Shown in pieces: positions 43,216 to 53,489 of a stretch of DNA of 64,000 nucleotides. Both the position numbers and the translations under genes were made by a program. The notes under the pieces were generated by a model. The model was not told where the DNA came from, did no database searches, and saw only the letters and a program-made list of their open reading frames with translations. This DNA is from Brachypterus glaber (taxonomy: Eukaryota; Arthropoda; Insecta; Coleoptera; Kateretidae), in contig OY294050.1 in assembly GCA_958510825.1 (NCBI GenBank), positions 7,913,340 through 7,977,339 of the forward strand, written 5' to 3'. Positions within the stretch are counted from its first letter, which is position 1, and each line of letters starts with the position of its first letter.

Positions 43216-43286
43216 CCCAGCAAAACTTTACCGACATCATACGGTTTGATGGCCCAGTGATGGCCCGTCGATAATGTTTTGCTGGG
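43216..43286. mobile_element. 71-bp MITE with CCCAGCAAAAC ends
   Basis: CCCAGCAAAAC and GTTTTGCTGGG? The right end reads TGTTTTGCTGGG. Pairing continues with TTATCGACGGGCC-like words. It shares the CCCAG...AGC head with the elements at 10525 and 21751. Confidence 0.7.
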
Positions 43287-43346
43287 AAGTTATTCTAGAA
43301 GCCTGATTTTCTACTTTATAAGGCTAGAAGGGGTTTCCAGGCTCCG

Positions 43347-43466
43347 GGCTCTTATGCGAGGCTAACATAACGTTATAATCCAACGCACAAGATACATGAC
43401 GGCACATCAAGCCAATCACGGCATCGTATGTTATATATTATGTATTATGCTAGTTATGCGAGCCTT
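43347..43466. mobile_element. Diverged copy of the 13616 palindromic MITE
   Basis: GGCTCTTATGCGAGGCTAAC and GTTATGCGAGCC are the outer words. The central ACAAGATACATGACGGCACA and AAGCCAATCACGGCATCG match the copy at 13616-13735. Confidence 0.75.
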
Positions 43467-44235
43467 AAGATGGCTAGTTCCTTCAGCCATCTTGATTGCA
43501 TGAGTTCCGGACAGGTGCATAAAAAATCTTGTCCACATCCGTCAAGATCTTTAGATTCTATAAACATATGTCTAAAAATGCATCGTAAGCGAGCTAAGCC
43601 CTTCGAAAGTGGCTAAAAAATATCGGTTTTAATTTAATAACTCAGGAACGCTTTGAGGTACAGCAACGAGGTTTTGATTGTAAACTAACCTTAATAAGGC
43701 CCATCTTCGTATCTTATTTTCATGAATTTATTTTAACCAGGGTTGTGCGAAACTTTATAATTTATTTTTTTTTCCAAAATGGACAAGAAAAACTATGTTG
43801 TTTTTTTTTTGTTCGCCTTAAGCTGCAAAGAATCTGTTCTCGAATCTGTTAATACGCCACATCCAAGTCGTAATTCGTTATGGTAAAAAAAAATAAAACA
43901 ATAAGGCGTAGTAACAATGGAACAAAAAACGATTGTCTACGTTCAGCCAGGTTCAAGAACAAGAATTAGATAATTCATGTGAGATAACCAGATTGTTTTC
44001 TCAATATGAGATATATTTACAAATAGTCCCGTGAATACAAACAAAAAAATATACCTACTTTTTTTCTATTTTTTCCAATTATTTTGCCACAGCCCATACA
44101 GAAAAAAAGAGGACTAAAAGTCCAGCCTGCGCAAGATTATTTTGTGACAGAACGGGGCAGCGAAATGACGTAACGCAATATATCTGACCTTGCGCAGTAC
44201 TCATCTTATCAGCTGTGAAATGCTGTCGGTCGTAA
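43467..44235. other. Intergenic, nothing recognised
   Basis: AT-rich with some moderately GC-rich stretches and no supported feature. Confidence 0.35.
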
Positions 44236-44790
44236 AAAAATTCGTCACCCCAGTATTCATTTGTCTTATCTCCAAAAATCCCCCAGTAAAAATCTTAAAA
44301 TGTCCGAAAATAGAGATATGGCAAACCAATACTGGGGTGACGAATTATTAGTAGTTTGTTTATACTGTCTGTACTGTCAGACCGTCGTTTGTTTCTGTTC
44401 ATTTTTCGACTTTTACTGTGTTTTAATTGTTTTTTTGCTGCATTTGTTTATAACTTTAAACATGACCTGTATTGTTGCCTTATGAAGAGCAAAGGGTCAA
44501 TCCCTGGTGTACTCAAAGTAGGTGTACAAAATCCCTAAATTCAAACACACCTCGAATAATTCTTATAAAATAATTTAAAAAAAACTATTTCGACGTTTCT
44601 TCGTAGATATATATTGTTTTTTGTTGATTTTTTTACAATTTTTATTTGACACATAAAACTAAGGTTAAAAATACTTGTCAAAAACAACAATAGTAGTGCG
44701 CATGTGCAAGTTTATCTCAGATGCGCTAGGCATAATTATCACAGTATTCCGCAACGGCTTTGGAGGTCTTTCCTTGTCTATGACACAGCC
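44236..44790 (-). repeat. Inverted repeat pair, copy 2, with an extra terminal hairpin
   Basis: ~44328-44790 is the reverse complement of 39730-40165. Outside it, ATTCGTCACCCCAGTATT at ~44239 faces AATACTGGGGTGACGAAT at ~44328, forming a stem with an ~70-base loop that copy 1 lacks. The inner end has been invaded by the element at 44783. Confidence 0.75.
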
Positions 44791-45050
44791 ACACAAAAAA
44801 AGGAGCAAGAACTTTTTCGGATACCATTGTATTCCTATGCATTTTGAGACGCTGAATCCGAATTTGAGTTCAATATAGCACCTTATCCCATTAGTTTTGG
44901 AGATAACCGAAAATAACGTTTTTTGAGGTTATGTCCAAAGTTTACCGGATGAGGTGCTGTTTTGACCTCAAACTCGGGTTAAGCGCCTCAAAATACATAA
45001 AAAACAATGGTCTCCGAAAAAGTTCTTGACCTTTTTTTTGTGTGACTACA
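44783..45050. mobile_element. ACACAG...CACAAAAAAA-end element, short copy
   Basis: The left end ACACAGCCACACAAAAAAAG is mirrored by CTTTTTTTTGTGTGACTAC. Inner pairing: AAGAACTTTTTCGGA and TCCGAAAAAGTTCTTGA, and ATGCATTTTGAGACGCTGAA against TTAAGCGCCTCAAAATACAT-like text. Related to the elements at 22638, 47879 and 59676. Confidence 0.7.
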
Positions 45051-45632
45051 TTATGGAGATGCCGGCAACTTGGGAATGGTAACCCAGAAGCCATGTGCTC
45101 CAACGCAAATCTAGTAAACAGCCTAGTAAGCCTGATAAAGGAAACGAAGCTGTTTGACTAGTAAGAGAATCAGTAACAACACAATAGGTCCGCAGGGGGG
45201 CACAGTTTTTGAGGTTATCCTTAGGTAATCCTCATCTTGTTCCTCTTTGTAATCAATCAATCACATGTGGGGCCACAGAAAAGGTTAAGAACTCTTTGAA
45301 GTTCACTGTATTCCTATGTATTTTGAGGCGCCGAACCCGAATTTGAGGTCGAAATAGGATCTCATCCGGTAAATTTTGGCATAAGCACAAAAAACGTTAT
45401 TTTTATACTTTATAAGTAAACAAAAAAAAAACAATTTCCAGACTTAACCTCTCGACCAAAAACTGACTATGATCAGATCCAGGGACTATGGGCAAAAAGC
45501 CACAAAAACAAATTTGAATTCCATTTTTTCGAGTCCCTGATTCGGATCCGGCCAGGGAATCCCCCTTAACCTGTTGATGCTTTTTTCCGAGCTTTTTTCT
45601 GGTTTTGTACAAAATCTACTGATTGTCTGGGC
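45051..45632. repeat. Further decayed copies of the same element type
   Basis: 45258-45375 repeats the TGGGGCCACAGAAAAGG...GTATTTTGAGGCGCCGAAC layout. 45470-45560 contains GATCAGATCCAGGGACTATG, which also resembles the interior of the element at 47879. No coding sequence. Confidence 0.5.
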
Positions 45633-45890
45633 TAATGTGAGGCATAGCGTAGTGCTAGCGCGTATGCATAGCAAACCTACTAGCGTGAGTTTGATTATCA
45701 TTGGCGCCGATTTACCTTTTTCAGTTAATTAATAATTGAAATTTGACGAAGGCGATAAGTGAAACGGACACTCCCTAGAAACTGGTGCGAAAATCAGTAT
45801 AAGCCGATGGTTCCCTCTATTACTAGCCCACACAAGTCCTGGACTTAGGGGATGCTTAATTAAGTAGAATAGTACGAGGTTAGACAAACG
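45633..45890 (+). repeat. tRNA-headed SINE, diverged copy
   Basis: The body matches the 22851 copy (TTCAGTTAATTAATAATTGA, CGGACACTCCCTA, AGCCCACACAAGTCCTGGAC). The head is diverged but retains a B-box-like GAGTTTGATTATC. Confidence 0.8.
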
Positions 45891-46320
45891 TAATGTAACA
45901 TGCAATGTAATATTTCAAGAATATAATTTAGAGGGATTCTTTTAAACCCATAAACGGAAAGTAGCTGTTTACTGGACTATATAAGATATATTTACATCTA
46001 CGTTTTGTGGGAATTTTCCGCTAAAACTACGCTTCGCTGATCATAAAAAAAACCATTGTTTCCAAAGGCAGTTTAACAATGGAAAACAATCATTAATAGG
46101 CTGAATATCACTAGGTTATATCAAAAACAAAGAAGCTAGATCCCAAGTACATGAAAAATCCAATTCAGACTTTGAATTTGTTTAAATGGCTTTGCTTTTA
46201 TTTATTTTCACAATGCTGGGAAAGTTTTATTAAAAAGACAGCTCGTCTGTTTTTAAGTTAGGCTTTAAAACAATTAGGGTTAACCCTTTACCAAAAGTTA
46301 TCGTAGGACATATCTTCTAC
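45891..46320. other. Intergenic, nothing recognised
   Basis: AT-rich spacer before the CGAGGGG element cluster. Confidence 0.35.
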
Positions 46321-46799
46321 CGAGCGAGGGGCAACTCACTCGTCGAAAAATATACCTGCACCTACTTCCAATTTTTGAAAGTACTTATTACTAAGTTTTA
46401 CTAATTTATTTCAATTTCTTTCATGTGCTTCCACTTTTTTGCAATTACTTCCAAGGTAGTTCCATGTAAAAAATGCGCTTCTCGCCTCGGATAAGAAGCT
46501 TACCTTAATCTCCATTCAAACTCATTTCTATTAAGACAAATGAGCCATAAGCCTGTCTCTTAAATATACAAAAAAAAATAAGAAGCTTAACCCCTAGCGG
46601 ATGACTAAAAAAACAAAAAGTTCCCCGCTTCTGAAAAATAGCTGACAAAAAATTGTGCAGGCAAAGTTTTGCATGTACTTTCACATTTTTGCAAGTACTT
46701 CCCTGTAATTTCAAATTGCAAGTACTTCCACATTTTTTTAGGTACTTTCTGTACTTCCATGTAAATGTACGCCTACTTCCACTAGTGAACCGCCTCTCG
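46321..46799. mobile_element. CGAGGGG-family element I
   Basis: The left end is CGAGCGAGGGGCAACTCACT (extra CGAG). The right end, read inward, is CGAGAGGCGGTTCACT. Flanking octamers are TCTTCTAC (46313-46320) and TTTTCTAC (46800-46807), 7 of 8 matching. The inside at both ends is a degenerate repeat of about 12-20 bp around GTACTTCCACTTTTTTGCAA. Confidence 0.7.
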
Positions 46800-47124
46800 T
46801 TTTCTACATAAAAAAAGCATTTGATCCAAATATACCTGTGCAAACGAAGGGTTTACGGATAGTAGATGTTATAATTAATGATTATATTATACCATGATTC
46901 ACAATTTGACGAATAGTATTCGTGATATGGCCCTATTATATTTTAAGAAACTCTACACCAGAATAACATGTTAGATGGCCGTTCCACGCAGTTTTCTGTT
47001 CTATATTTGCATGAAGCGAAGTCATAGAATATCTAGAGAGGGTGCCAAAGACGTATTTTGTTGACGAAAAAATATGTCGATAAGTTCATTTATTTAGAGC
47101 AGATACATTTTTGAAACGCACGCG
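46800..47124. other. Intergenic, nothing recognised
   Basis: AT-rich spacer. Confidence 0.3.
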
Positions 47125-47128
47125 TTAA

Positions 47129-47600
47129 GGGGTCTTTCTACCTTCAAATTTAAAAAATATTTTTTTTAACATTTGTTTTATATAGAAAGAAAAAAGATAT
47201 AATTTTGAAATTTTGTAGGTATGTTTATTTAAATTCAAAAAATACATTTTTTTAGATTAAAAATCTTTTTTTTACCATAAATTTTTTTTGAAAAAAACAT
47301 AAAAAACGGTGGTTGACATGATTCCGGCCATTTGGATCGACTGAAAAAAATTAAAAAAAAAGGGATATTATCCAGTATTGAAGTGGCTTTAGCCCGAACT
47401 AGAAGAAAATACATTTTTTGGCCAAAAAAAAATCTTCTAGTTCCAGCTATAGCGACCTCAATACTGAATAACATCCCGTTTTTTGTCTGTCGATTCAAAC
47501 GGCTGGAATCATGGTGACCACCGTTTTTTTATGTTTTTTTCAAAAAAAAATTTTGCCCAAAAGATGGCAAATCTATTTTTTTTTTGTATTTTTTGAATAT
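47129..47600. mobile_element. TTAA-type foldback element, truncated copy
   Basis: It starts TTAAGGGGTCTTTCTACC at 47125. A palindrome centred near 47420 pairs GACATGATTCCGGCCATTTG with the CGGCTGGAATCATGGTGACC region, and CCAGTATTGAAGTGGCTTTA with its partner. The right end is missing, probably lost to the insertions at 47642 and beyond. A fuller relative is at 49785-50445. Confidence 0.75.
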
Positions 47601-47641
47601 AGGACAGATATATTTTTTATAGATCTGTGTAATAATAATTA

Positions 47642-47868
47642 CGAGGGGTTTATTTATTGGAAAATACTTGTACACCTATCCAACAATCTTCTACAATCCT
47701 TGACAATTCCTTCTTCCACAATCAACTGCAATCGTCCACAATCATCTGAAATCTTTCCACAATCTTTAGCTATCTTCATTAAAATTTGTACAATCTTTTT
47801 GACAATCTTCCATAATTCTTTGATTCTCACAGTCCTTGTACACTTTTTTTCGATAAATAAACCCCTGG
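47642..47868. mobile_element. CGAGGGG-family element F
   Basis: The left end is CGAGGGGTTTATTTATTG. The right end is CGATAAATAAACCCCTGG (last bases mutated from CTCG). The 11-mer AATAATAATTA lies directly on both sides, compatible with an 8-bp duplication in an AAT-rich site. The inside is a degenerate ~10-14 bp repeat around TCCACAATCTT. Confidence 0.75.
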
Positions 47869-47878
47869 AATAATAATT

Positions 47879-48198
47879 ACACAGGTTTACAAAAAAAAAA
47901 GTCAGACTATTTGACCGGTATTTTGGCGCCCTGAATCAGATCCAGGGACAACATCTCAACGTTCAGAAAGTATTCAAGACCTACACAGTTACCCGTGAAG
48001 TTAACAGGTCGCTTGAGATATTGTCGCGGGGCCGCTTCCCAAAAATCACCATTTTGACCTCAAATGACCTTGAAATCTCGTTTTCCTGACGTGATGGGGC
48101 AAAACTGACCCCGGGATCTGATTCAGGGCGCCAAAATACCTAGGAATACCATAGTCCGGTCAAATAGTCCTGACTTTTTTTTTTTTGTAAACCTGTGT
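47879..48198. mobile_element. ACACAGGTTTACAAAA-end element, ~65-bp inverted ends
   Basis: ACACAGGTTTACAAAAAAAA and its complement close the unit. Pairing continues through GTCAGACTATTTGACCGG and GGCGCCCTGAATCAGATCC. Elements F and D sit exactly at its two borders. Confidence 0.85.
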
Positions 48199-48204
48199 TA
48201 TTAT

Positions 48205-48871
48205 CGAGGGGCTGACCGCGAGGAAATCTTTTGTACAAGCCAAAGGAACTCAGGAGGAACTCTGGAGGAATTCCAAGGAACTCTGGAGGAACTCCGAGGA
48301 ACTCTTTGCAAAAAGGAGGAACTCTCGAGGAACTCTTTGCAAAATGGAGGAACTCTGGAGGAACTCTTTTGTAAAAATTTCAGACGCGGTCAGAAACAAT
48401 TATTATTTATTACCCATGTGGATTAACGTTCTTATCAAAACATCCTACCTTTGGGCGCCAATTTTTTTTTGAAGGGGCGCCAAGTTTGTTAGAAACCGCC
48501 AGGGAAAAAGCTTTTCTCCCTGAAGGTAAATCGGGGGCGCCATTTTTTACTTGAAGTTTTGTAGTAACCGTCAGGGACAAAGTTTTTTTATGAAGGTATT
48601 TTTTTGGGCGCCAACTTCTTTTTTTGTAGGGGCGCCAAGTTGAAACCGTCAGGGACAAAGCTTTTTTTTGAGGGTGCCTTATTGGCAGTAGTGCTTGCAC
48701 AGCGGTAATTTCTACGGCTTATTTGCCAAAAGTTACCCCTTCCAGAGAGGAACTCTTAAGGAACACAGGACGAACTCCCAAGGAACTCTGGAGGAACTCC
48801 GGAGGAAATCCGAGGAACTCTTTGCAAAAAGGAACTCTTTTGTACAAATTTCAGACGCGGTCAGCCCCTCG
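48205..48871. mobile_element. CGAGGGG-family element D, perfect target duplication
   Basis: CGAGGGGCTGACCGCG and CGCGGTCAGCCCCTCG are perfect inverted ends. GTTATTAT flanks both sides (48197-48204, 48872-48879) and fits the hAT pattern nTnnnnAn. Arrays of a 10-12 bp unit (GGAGGAACTCTG type) lie next to both ends in the same direct orientation. The middle (48440-48690) has ~75-bp repeats with GGGCGCCAA and ACCGTCAGGGACAAAG. An internal copy of the right terminus, TTTCAGACGCGGTCAG, lies at ~48378. Confidence 0.92.
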
Positions 48872-48879
48872 GTTATTAT

Positions 48880-49379
48880 TAATAATAATTTAGTTTTTTA
48901 TTACTTTTTTGTTTATGTCTGTAAATATTTCCCAGTATAAACACAAATCAAGGATGTTAATTTTATCTGCAATATTTTTGCCTACTTGGGTAATAAACAA
49001 CTATGCTATTAACTCAAGGAAATATCCAACTGACTTACGATGATAGATTCCTATTTTTTAAAATAATATTTGTAAGAAGGCAAAAACAACATAAAATAAT
49101 ACTTAGAAGTTATTTATTTATATATTTTCAATATAAATATAAAATTTATGTATGAAATTGTAACAAATTTGATAACCTAATATACATAATATGTATATGT
49201 TCCGTTCGACTTTCGCCCAATGATAAAAATTTTAAATATCAAGGATGTGAAGATACCGACTACTCTTTTGCAACCCGTCTAAATAATAATAATAATAATT
49301 TTTGTTGCCAAATATTAAAAATTCTATATCTCCGATTAATTTTCTTTAAACTTAACTTTAATATAGTACTTATGCATAC
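48880..49379. other. Intergenic, nothing recognised
   Basis: Very AT-rich, with AAT microsatellite runs near 48875-48890 and 49282-49300. Confidence 0.35.
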
Positions 49380-49554
49380 CTATCTGAAACATAAAGTAGG
49401 TCCGGTTGGAGAAAATGTTCCCTGATGATGAAAAACATCTTCGTCACTGGCAAAACAGCTCCATCTTCTCCTTCTTCTCGATCAATTAACCCAGAATGTG
49501 GTTTAAAGATATGCTCAGGTGGACATCGTCTTCGTAGCCGATTAATAAAAATAA
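49380..49554 (-). CDS. Possible exon or transposon coding fragment of unknown type
   Basis: The minus-strand frame is open for about 70 codons. It reads RRRCPPEHIFKPHSGLIDRE and then EGEDGAVLPVTKMFFIIREH, a composition unlike the surrounding AT-rich noise. A CAG acceptor (before 49554) and an AG/GTATGC donor (after 49380) would make a 175-nt internal exon. I do not recognise the family. It may belong to a gene whose other exons are outside this stretch, or be a decayed transposon frame. Confidence 0.3.
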
Positions 49555-49619
49555 CTGTGGAAGTAACGGATCTTTGAAATATGATTCGCCTTCACCTTTT
49601 TGCTAACACGTACGTTACA

Positions 49620-49780
49620 TAATTAAATGAAGAGTGAAACGTTCATAAGGTTTAACGCCACAGGTTTACTCCAAAATCTTTGGGCTGATATATCTTGAAA
49701 TGTACTAGGCCTATCAAAACAATAAACTTTTTACATTACATGCGCGTCCCGGGGGAGGGCAGGGGGGGCTATTTAAATTA
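49620..49780. other. Short intergenic spacer with G-run
   Basis: CCCGGGGGAGGGCAGGGGGG at ~49748 is a short G-rich stretch. Nothing else. Confidence 0.3.
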
Positions 49781-49784
49781 TTAA

Positions 49785-50445
49785 GGGATATTGCTAATTT
49801 TAAAAATATTTTGTTTTTAAATATTTTTTTTATATAGAAAGAAAAATATATCATTGTGTAATTTTGTAGGTATGTTTATTTATATTTAAAGAATACAAAA
49901 AAAAAAAATTTTAAAGTGCCATTTTTTGCCATAATTTATTTTTGAAAAAACATCAAAAAGCGGTGGTCGCCATGATTCCGGCCGTTTCGATCGACTAAAA
50001 AAAAACTGGATATTATTCAGTATTAAAGTCGGTATAGCCCTATCTAAAAGAAAAAAAAATGGTCAAAAAATAACAAAATAGCGGATGTTTTTCAGATATT
50101 TTTAAATAATTTTCAAGAAAAACGTCTGCCATTTTGTTATTTTTTGGCCAAAAAATGTTCTTCTATTTCTTCTAGATAGGGCTATAGCGACTTCAATACT
50201 GCATAATATCCCGTTTTTTTTAGTCGATCCAAACGGCCGGAATCATGGCGACCACCGCTTTTTGATGTTTTTTTTTTTTTTCAACAAAATTTAATGGCAA
50301 AAAATGGCCTTTAAAAATCTAAAAAAAATGTATTCTTTAAATATAAATAAACATAAATACAAAATTTCACAATGATATCTTTTTTCTTTCTATATAAAAA
50401 AAAATAAAACAAAATATTTTTAAAATTTTTGAGTAGAAAGACCCC
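49785..50445. mobile_element. TTAA-flanked foldback element
   Basis: TTAA borders both ends (49781-49784, 50446-50449). The right end reads GTAGAAAGACCCC; the left end is diverged (GGGATATTGC). Arms pair through GCCATGATTCCGGCCGTTTC and ATCATGGCGACCACCGCTTT, TAGCCCTATCTA against TAGATAGGGCTA, and CAAAATAGCGGATGTTTTTC against AAAAACGTCTGCCATTTTG. Relative of the element at 47129. Confidence 0.8.
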
Positions 50446-50449
50446 TTAA

Positions 50450-50822
50450 TAACCGGTTAAAATATTTGAGTATTGTTTAAAAGCCAGATTACTTAAATTT
50501 TTAGATAAAAATAATTTATTTAATTTATTTATTTGTCTACTAGTAGGCAATATAGAATTTCGATTCGCAAAAAATAAATTTTTTATCCTTCTGAGAATTA
50601 TTATAACTATAATAGTCAATGACGTTTAACCCCTTTTGAAAGGTGTACTCTTCAAATCATTAATAAGTACCGAAATCAGTCATAAAAAATATGTGTTTAC
50701 CCACAGGCAAATTTTTAATTAGTTACTGTTCATTCACTGTAAGATGAAATGGAAAAAATGCCCCGTTAGTTTTAAATTATTTATTGTTAGTTAGATATTT
50801 TTATAGGATACAACTAACATAT
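50450..50822. other. Intergenic, nothing recognised
   Basis: AT-rich, no supported feature. Confidence 0.3.
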
Positions 50823-51000
50823 ACTGGGTGATTCAGAAATAAGGTACAACATTTTAAGGGGTGATTATAGGTCCAAAAATATGAAAAAAAGTTCCTATAA
50901 AGTTGGTCCGAAAATCAGCCCTAAGGGAGCTGCGACCCTTCTAAGGATGCATCTAAAAAGTAGTTTTTATTTAATATCTTTGCCATATTTTTGTTAATTT
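50823..51000 (+). repeat. Fragment of the SETD3-intron/58545 MITE family
   Basis: ACTGGGTGATTCAGAAATAAGG and AAAAATATGAAAAAAAGTTC with GCCCTAAGGGAGCTGCGACC match 58545-58700 and 19776-19930. The right end is not visible. Confidence 0.6.
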
Positions 51001-51696
51001 TGGCAAAATTTAAAAAATAAATCGGCTATATTTATTCCGCCATTTTGAATTATAGGTTTTCGGGTATTGGTCCGCATTAAGAGTAACAAAAAAATCCTTT
51101 ATACCAAATTTCAGCTAAATCAGACATTTTTGAAAAAAATTGAACCACACTAATGACGCAAAAAATTTTTTTCTCAGATATTTCACTCATCTTTTTCGTA
51201 ATCAGCGCTGCAAAAAATGGTAGTATACAAAAAAAAAAAACAAAAAAAATCATTGTATGTAGAGTCCTTTTTTTTAAAGAAAGGAGTATAGTAATATTTT
51301 TATGGATGCCATTGCGACCTCTCAACTCAACGGCTAAAAGGTCGTAATGCAGGATGTGTACAAGTAACCTAATAAATCTTCGTAAAATAAAAAAAAAGTA
51401 CTATATTTTTAAATTTTCTCGTCCTTTTTGATTTTACCATTACGCATTGCTTAATAACTTATTATTAATAATCAACAAAGTATAATTTAAAGTATAGCAT
51501 TACAAAATATCATGTGATGGTTTTTAATTAAAAAAAATGCTTTCTTATCACATTGACGTAATTTTAATAATATTATATATTGTTTTTTTATTGATAAGAT
51601 TAGTTCGAGTGTTTGGAAATGATTATTACGTTCAATAAAGATATTAGATAATTCTAAAAATACAAACCTAATATGACTTATCAGGACAGCTTCAAA
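51001..51696. other. Intergenic, nothing recognised
   Basis: AT-rich spacer. Overlapping short frames at 51077-51350 are poly-A/T driven. Confidence 0.35.
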
Positions 51697-51734
51697 CGAG
51701 GGGTCCCGCAATAATGAAGGAGACGACGCACTTG

Positions 51735-52290
51735 GCCAGGAAGTCTGAGAAGTCTCTAGGAAGTCTCAGGAAGTCCGGGAAGTTTTTGAGAAGTCTCAGG
51801 AAGTCTAGGAAGTCACTAGGAAATCTCAGAAAGTCCGGGAAGTCTTTGAGAAGTCGCAGGAAGTCTCAGGAACTCCGGCAAGTTTTTGAGAAGTCTCATG
51901 AAGTCTAGGAAGTCACTAGGAAATCTCAGAAAGTCCGGGAAGTCTTTGAGAAGTCGCAGGAAGTCTCAGGAAGTCCGGGAAGTTTTTGAGAAGTCTCAGG
52001 AAGTCTAGGAAGTCACTAGGAAATCTCAGAAAGTCCGGGAAGTCTTTGAGAAGTCGCAGGAAGTCTCAGGAAGTCCGGGAAGTTTTTGAGAAGTCTCAGG
52101 AAGTCTAGGAAGTCACTAGGAAATCTCAGAAAGTCCGGGAAGTCTTTGAGAAGTCGCAGGAAGTCTCAGGAAGTCCGGGAAGTTTTTGAGAAGTCTCAGG
52201 AAGTCTAGGAAGTCACTAGGAAATCTCAGAAAGTCCGGGAAGTCTTTGAGAAGTCGCAGGAAGTCTCAGGAAGTCTGGGAAGTCTTTAGT
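51735..52290 (+). repeat. 10-bp minisatellite organised in a 100-bp higher-order repeat
   Basis: The word AGTTTTTGAGAAGTC starts at 51781, 51881, 51981, 52081 and 52181, exactly 100 bp apart. Each 100-bp unit is ten variants of GAAGTCTCAG. Units 2-5 are almost identical; unit 1 carries a few changes. Confidence 0.95.
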
Positions 52291-52584
52291 CGTTATTTTA
52301 ATAAAAATACTTGGAAAACACGGTGTAATTTACCCCCCTCCACAAGCGCCGTGTAAGTGGCGTGGTTTTCGGCATATCGGCAGCACACTTCATTTTGTCT
52401 ATTTCGCGAGAAAGTGATCGATTTTTAAAAATTAAGGTGAAAGTTCATTCAAAGAGGGAAAATATAATTCTGACGAAAAATATATGTATGTTATGTATTA
52501 TGGTTATGCGAGCGTCTGGATGAAGCCTAAAATCGTAAAAAGCATGCAATTTTCGGTTCAATATAAATTTATTTAAATATTAGA

Positions 52585-52776
52585 ATGGTGTTTCTTTTTA
52601 TTTTAGTTGTACATGTGTTTTTTGTACTTTTTATCGGAACTTTTATTCTTATTTGTATATTATCGTGGCGTAACGTATATAGCATTTGCCACGATATTAT
52701 AAAAGCTATGACATATGGCATAACAGTTATGTTTTTGTTTATACCGAGGTTTATACTAAACTATAAATATAAATAA
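52585..52776 (+). CDS. Small hydrophobic open frame inside element G
   Basis: A 63-codon frame from an ATG, rich in Phe/Ile/Val, with two stretches long enough to span a membrane (starting VFLFILVVHVFFVLFIGTF and around MTYGITVMFLFI). AAATAAAT words follow the stop. In such T-rich DNA a hydrophobic frame of this length can arise by chance. No family recognised. Confidence 0.2.
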   Translation: MVFLFILVVHVFFVLFIGTFILICILSWRNVYSICHDIIKAMTYGITVMFLFIPRFILNYKYK

Positions 52777-53021
52777 TTAAACTTTTAAATAAATAGGAGA
52801 TATAGTTTTATTACACAAAAAAATAAATATCTGCCCAAGTTTCTACCATAAATTACGCAAAATTTGGCCAGATTAACCTCTTCCTACCTCGTAACGCAGT
52901 TTCTTATAATTTCTCACTAAAATTCTACATGGTGTAACGCTGTATTCGACCCCACCTAAACCCTTTATGTACTTTGTGAACGAATTCATTGGGTTTGTTT
53001 TTTTGTCGAAAATCTCAGTTC

Positions 53022-53102
53022 TAAACTGGTTCGGAACTGGTGCAGTTGCAACTGGGCAGTGCTCAATGGCAACTGCGCACGTTCCGAACCAATTCAGAAC
53101 TG
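53022..53102. repeat. Short hairpin inside element G
   Basis: GTTCTAAACTGGTTCGGAAC faces GTTCCGAACCAATTCAGAAC, with further inner pairing of GCAGTTGC and GCAACTGC around GGGCAGTGCTCAATG. Confidence 0.8.
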
Positions 53103-53489
53103 CTATTTTCGGAAAACAATATAAACCTAAATAAACCGATTGTTTCATGTTTTTACTTAGTCACAGAATGATCATCATACCTCGGGCAAAAGTGGGCATA
53201 AATTCAGCACTGCAGTGCATTGATAAGAAGCAGCTGCAAGACGGCTGACCCCACTCCACAAAAACGCAACGCTAGTAAATCTATGATAAAAGTTAAAAAA
53301 GATGACAAAAGATGAATAATAATAGCTCGCAATTGCCCGGGCACTGTAAATCATTATCCGTGATAATAATTATGATTATTATTATAAAATAATCTGATCC
53401 GAAAACTAACTTTAACAATAAATCCCTGAATAAAAAATTCGCGGGCTAAATTTAAAAATCACGCATGCGTAGAATTGCAAAAAGTTGTT

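Noticed and set aside
44261..44538. Two overlapping hydrophobic Cys/Phe-rich frames
   Set aside because: They lie in the inverted repeat shared with 39730-40165, where the same text appears in the other orientation with changes that do not preserve a protein.
48410..48700. 96-codon minus-strand frame with repeated LSLTVST-like blocks
   Set aside because: It is generated by the ~75-bp repeat in the middle of element D; no start context or homologue.
51714..51908. 64-codon frame full of Lys/Ser/Arg repeats
   Set aside because: It is a reading of the 10-bp minisatellite; the 10-bp period cycles frames, so it cannot be a conserved protein.
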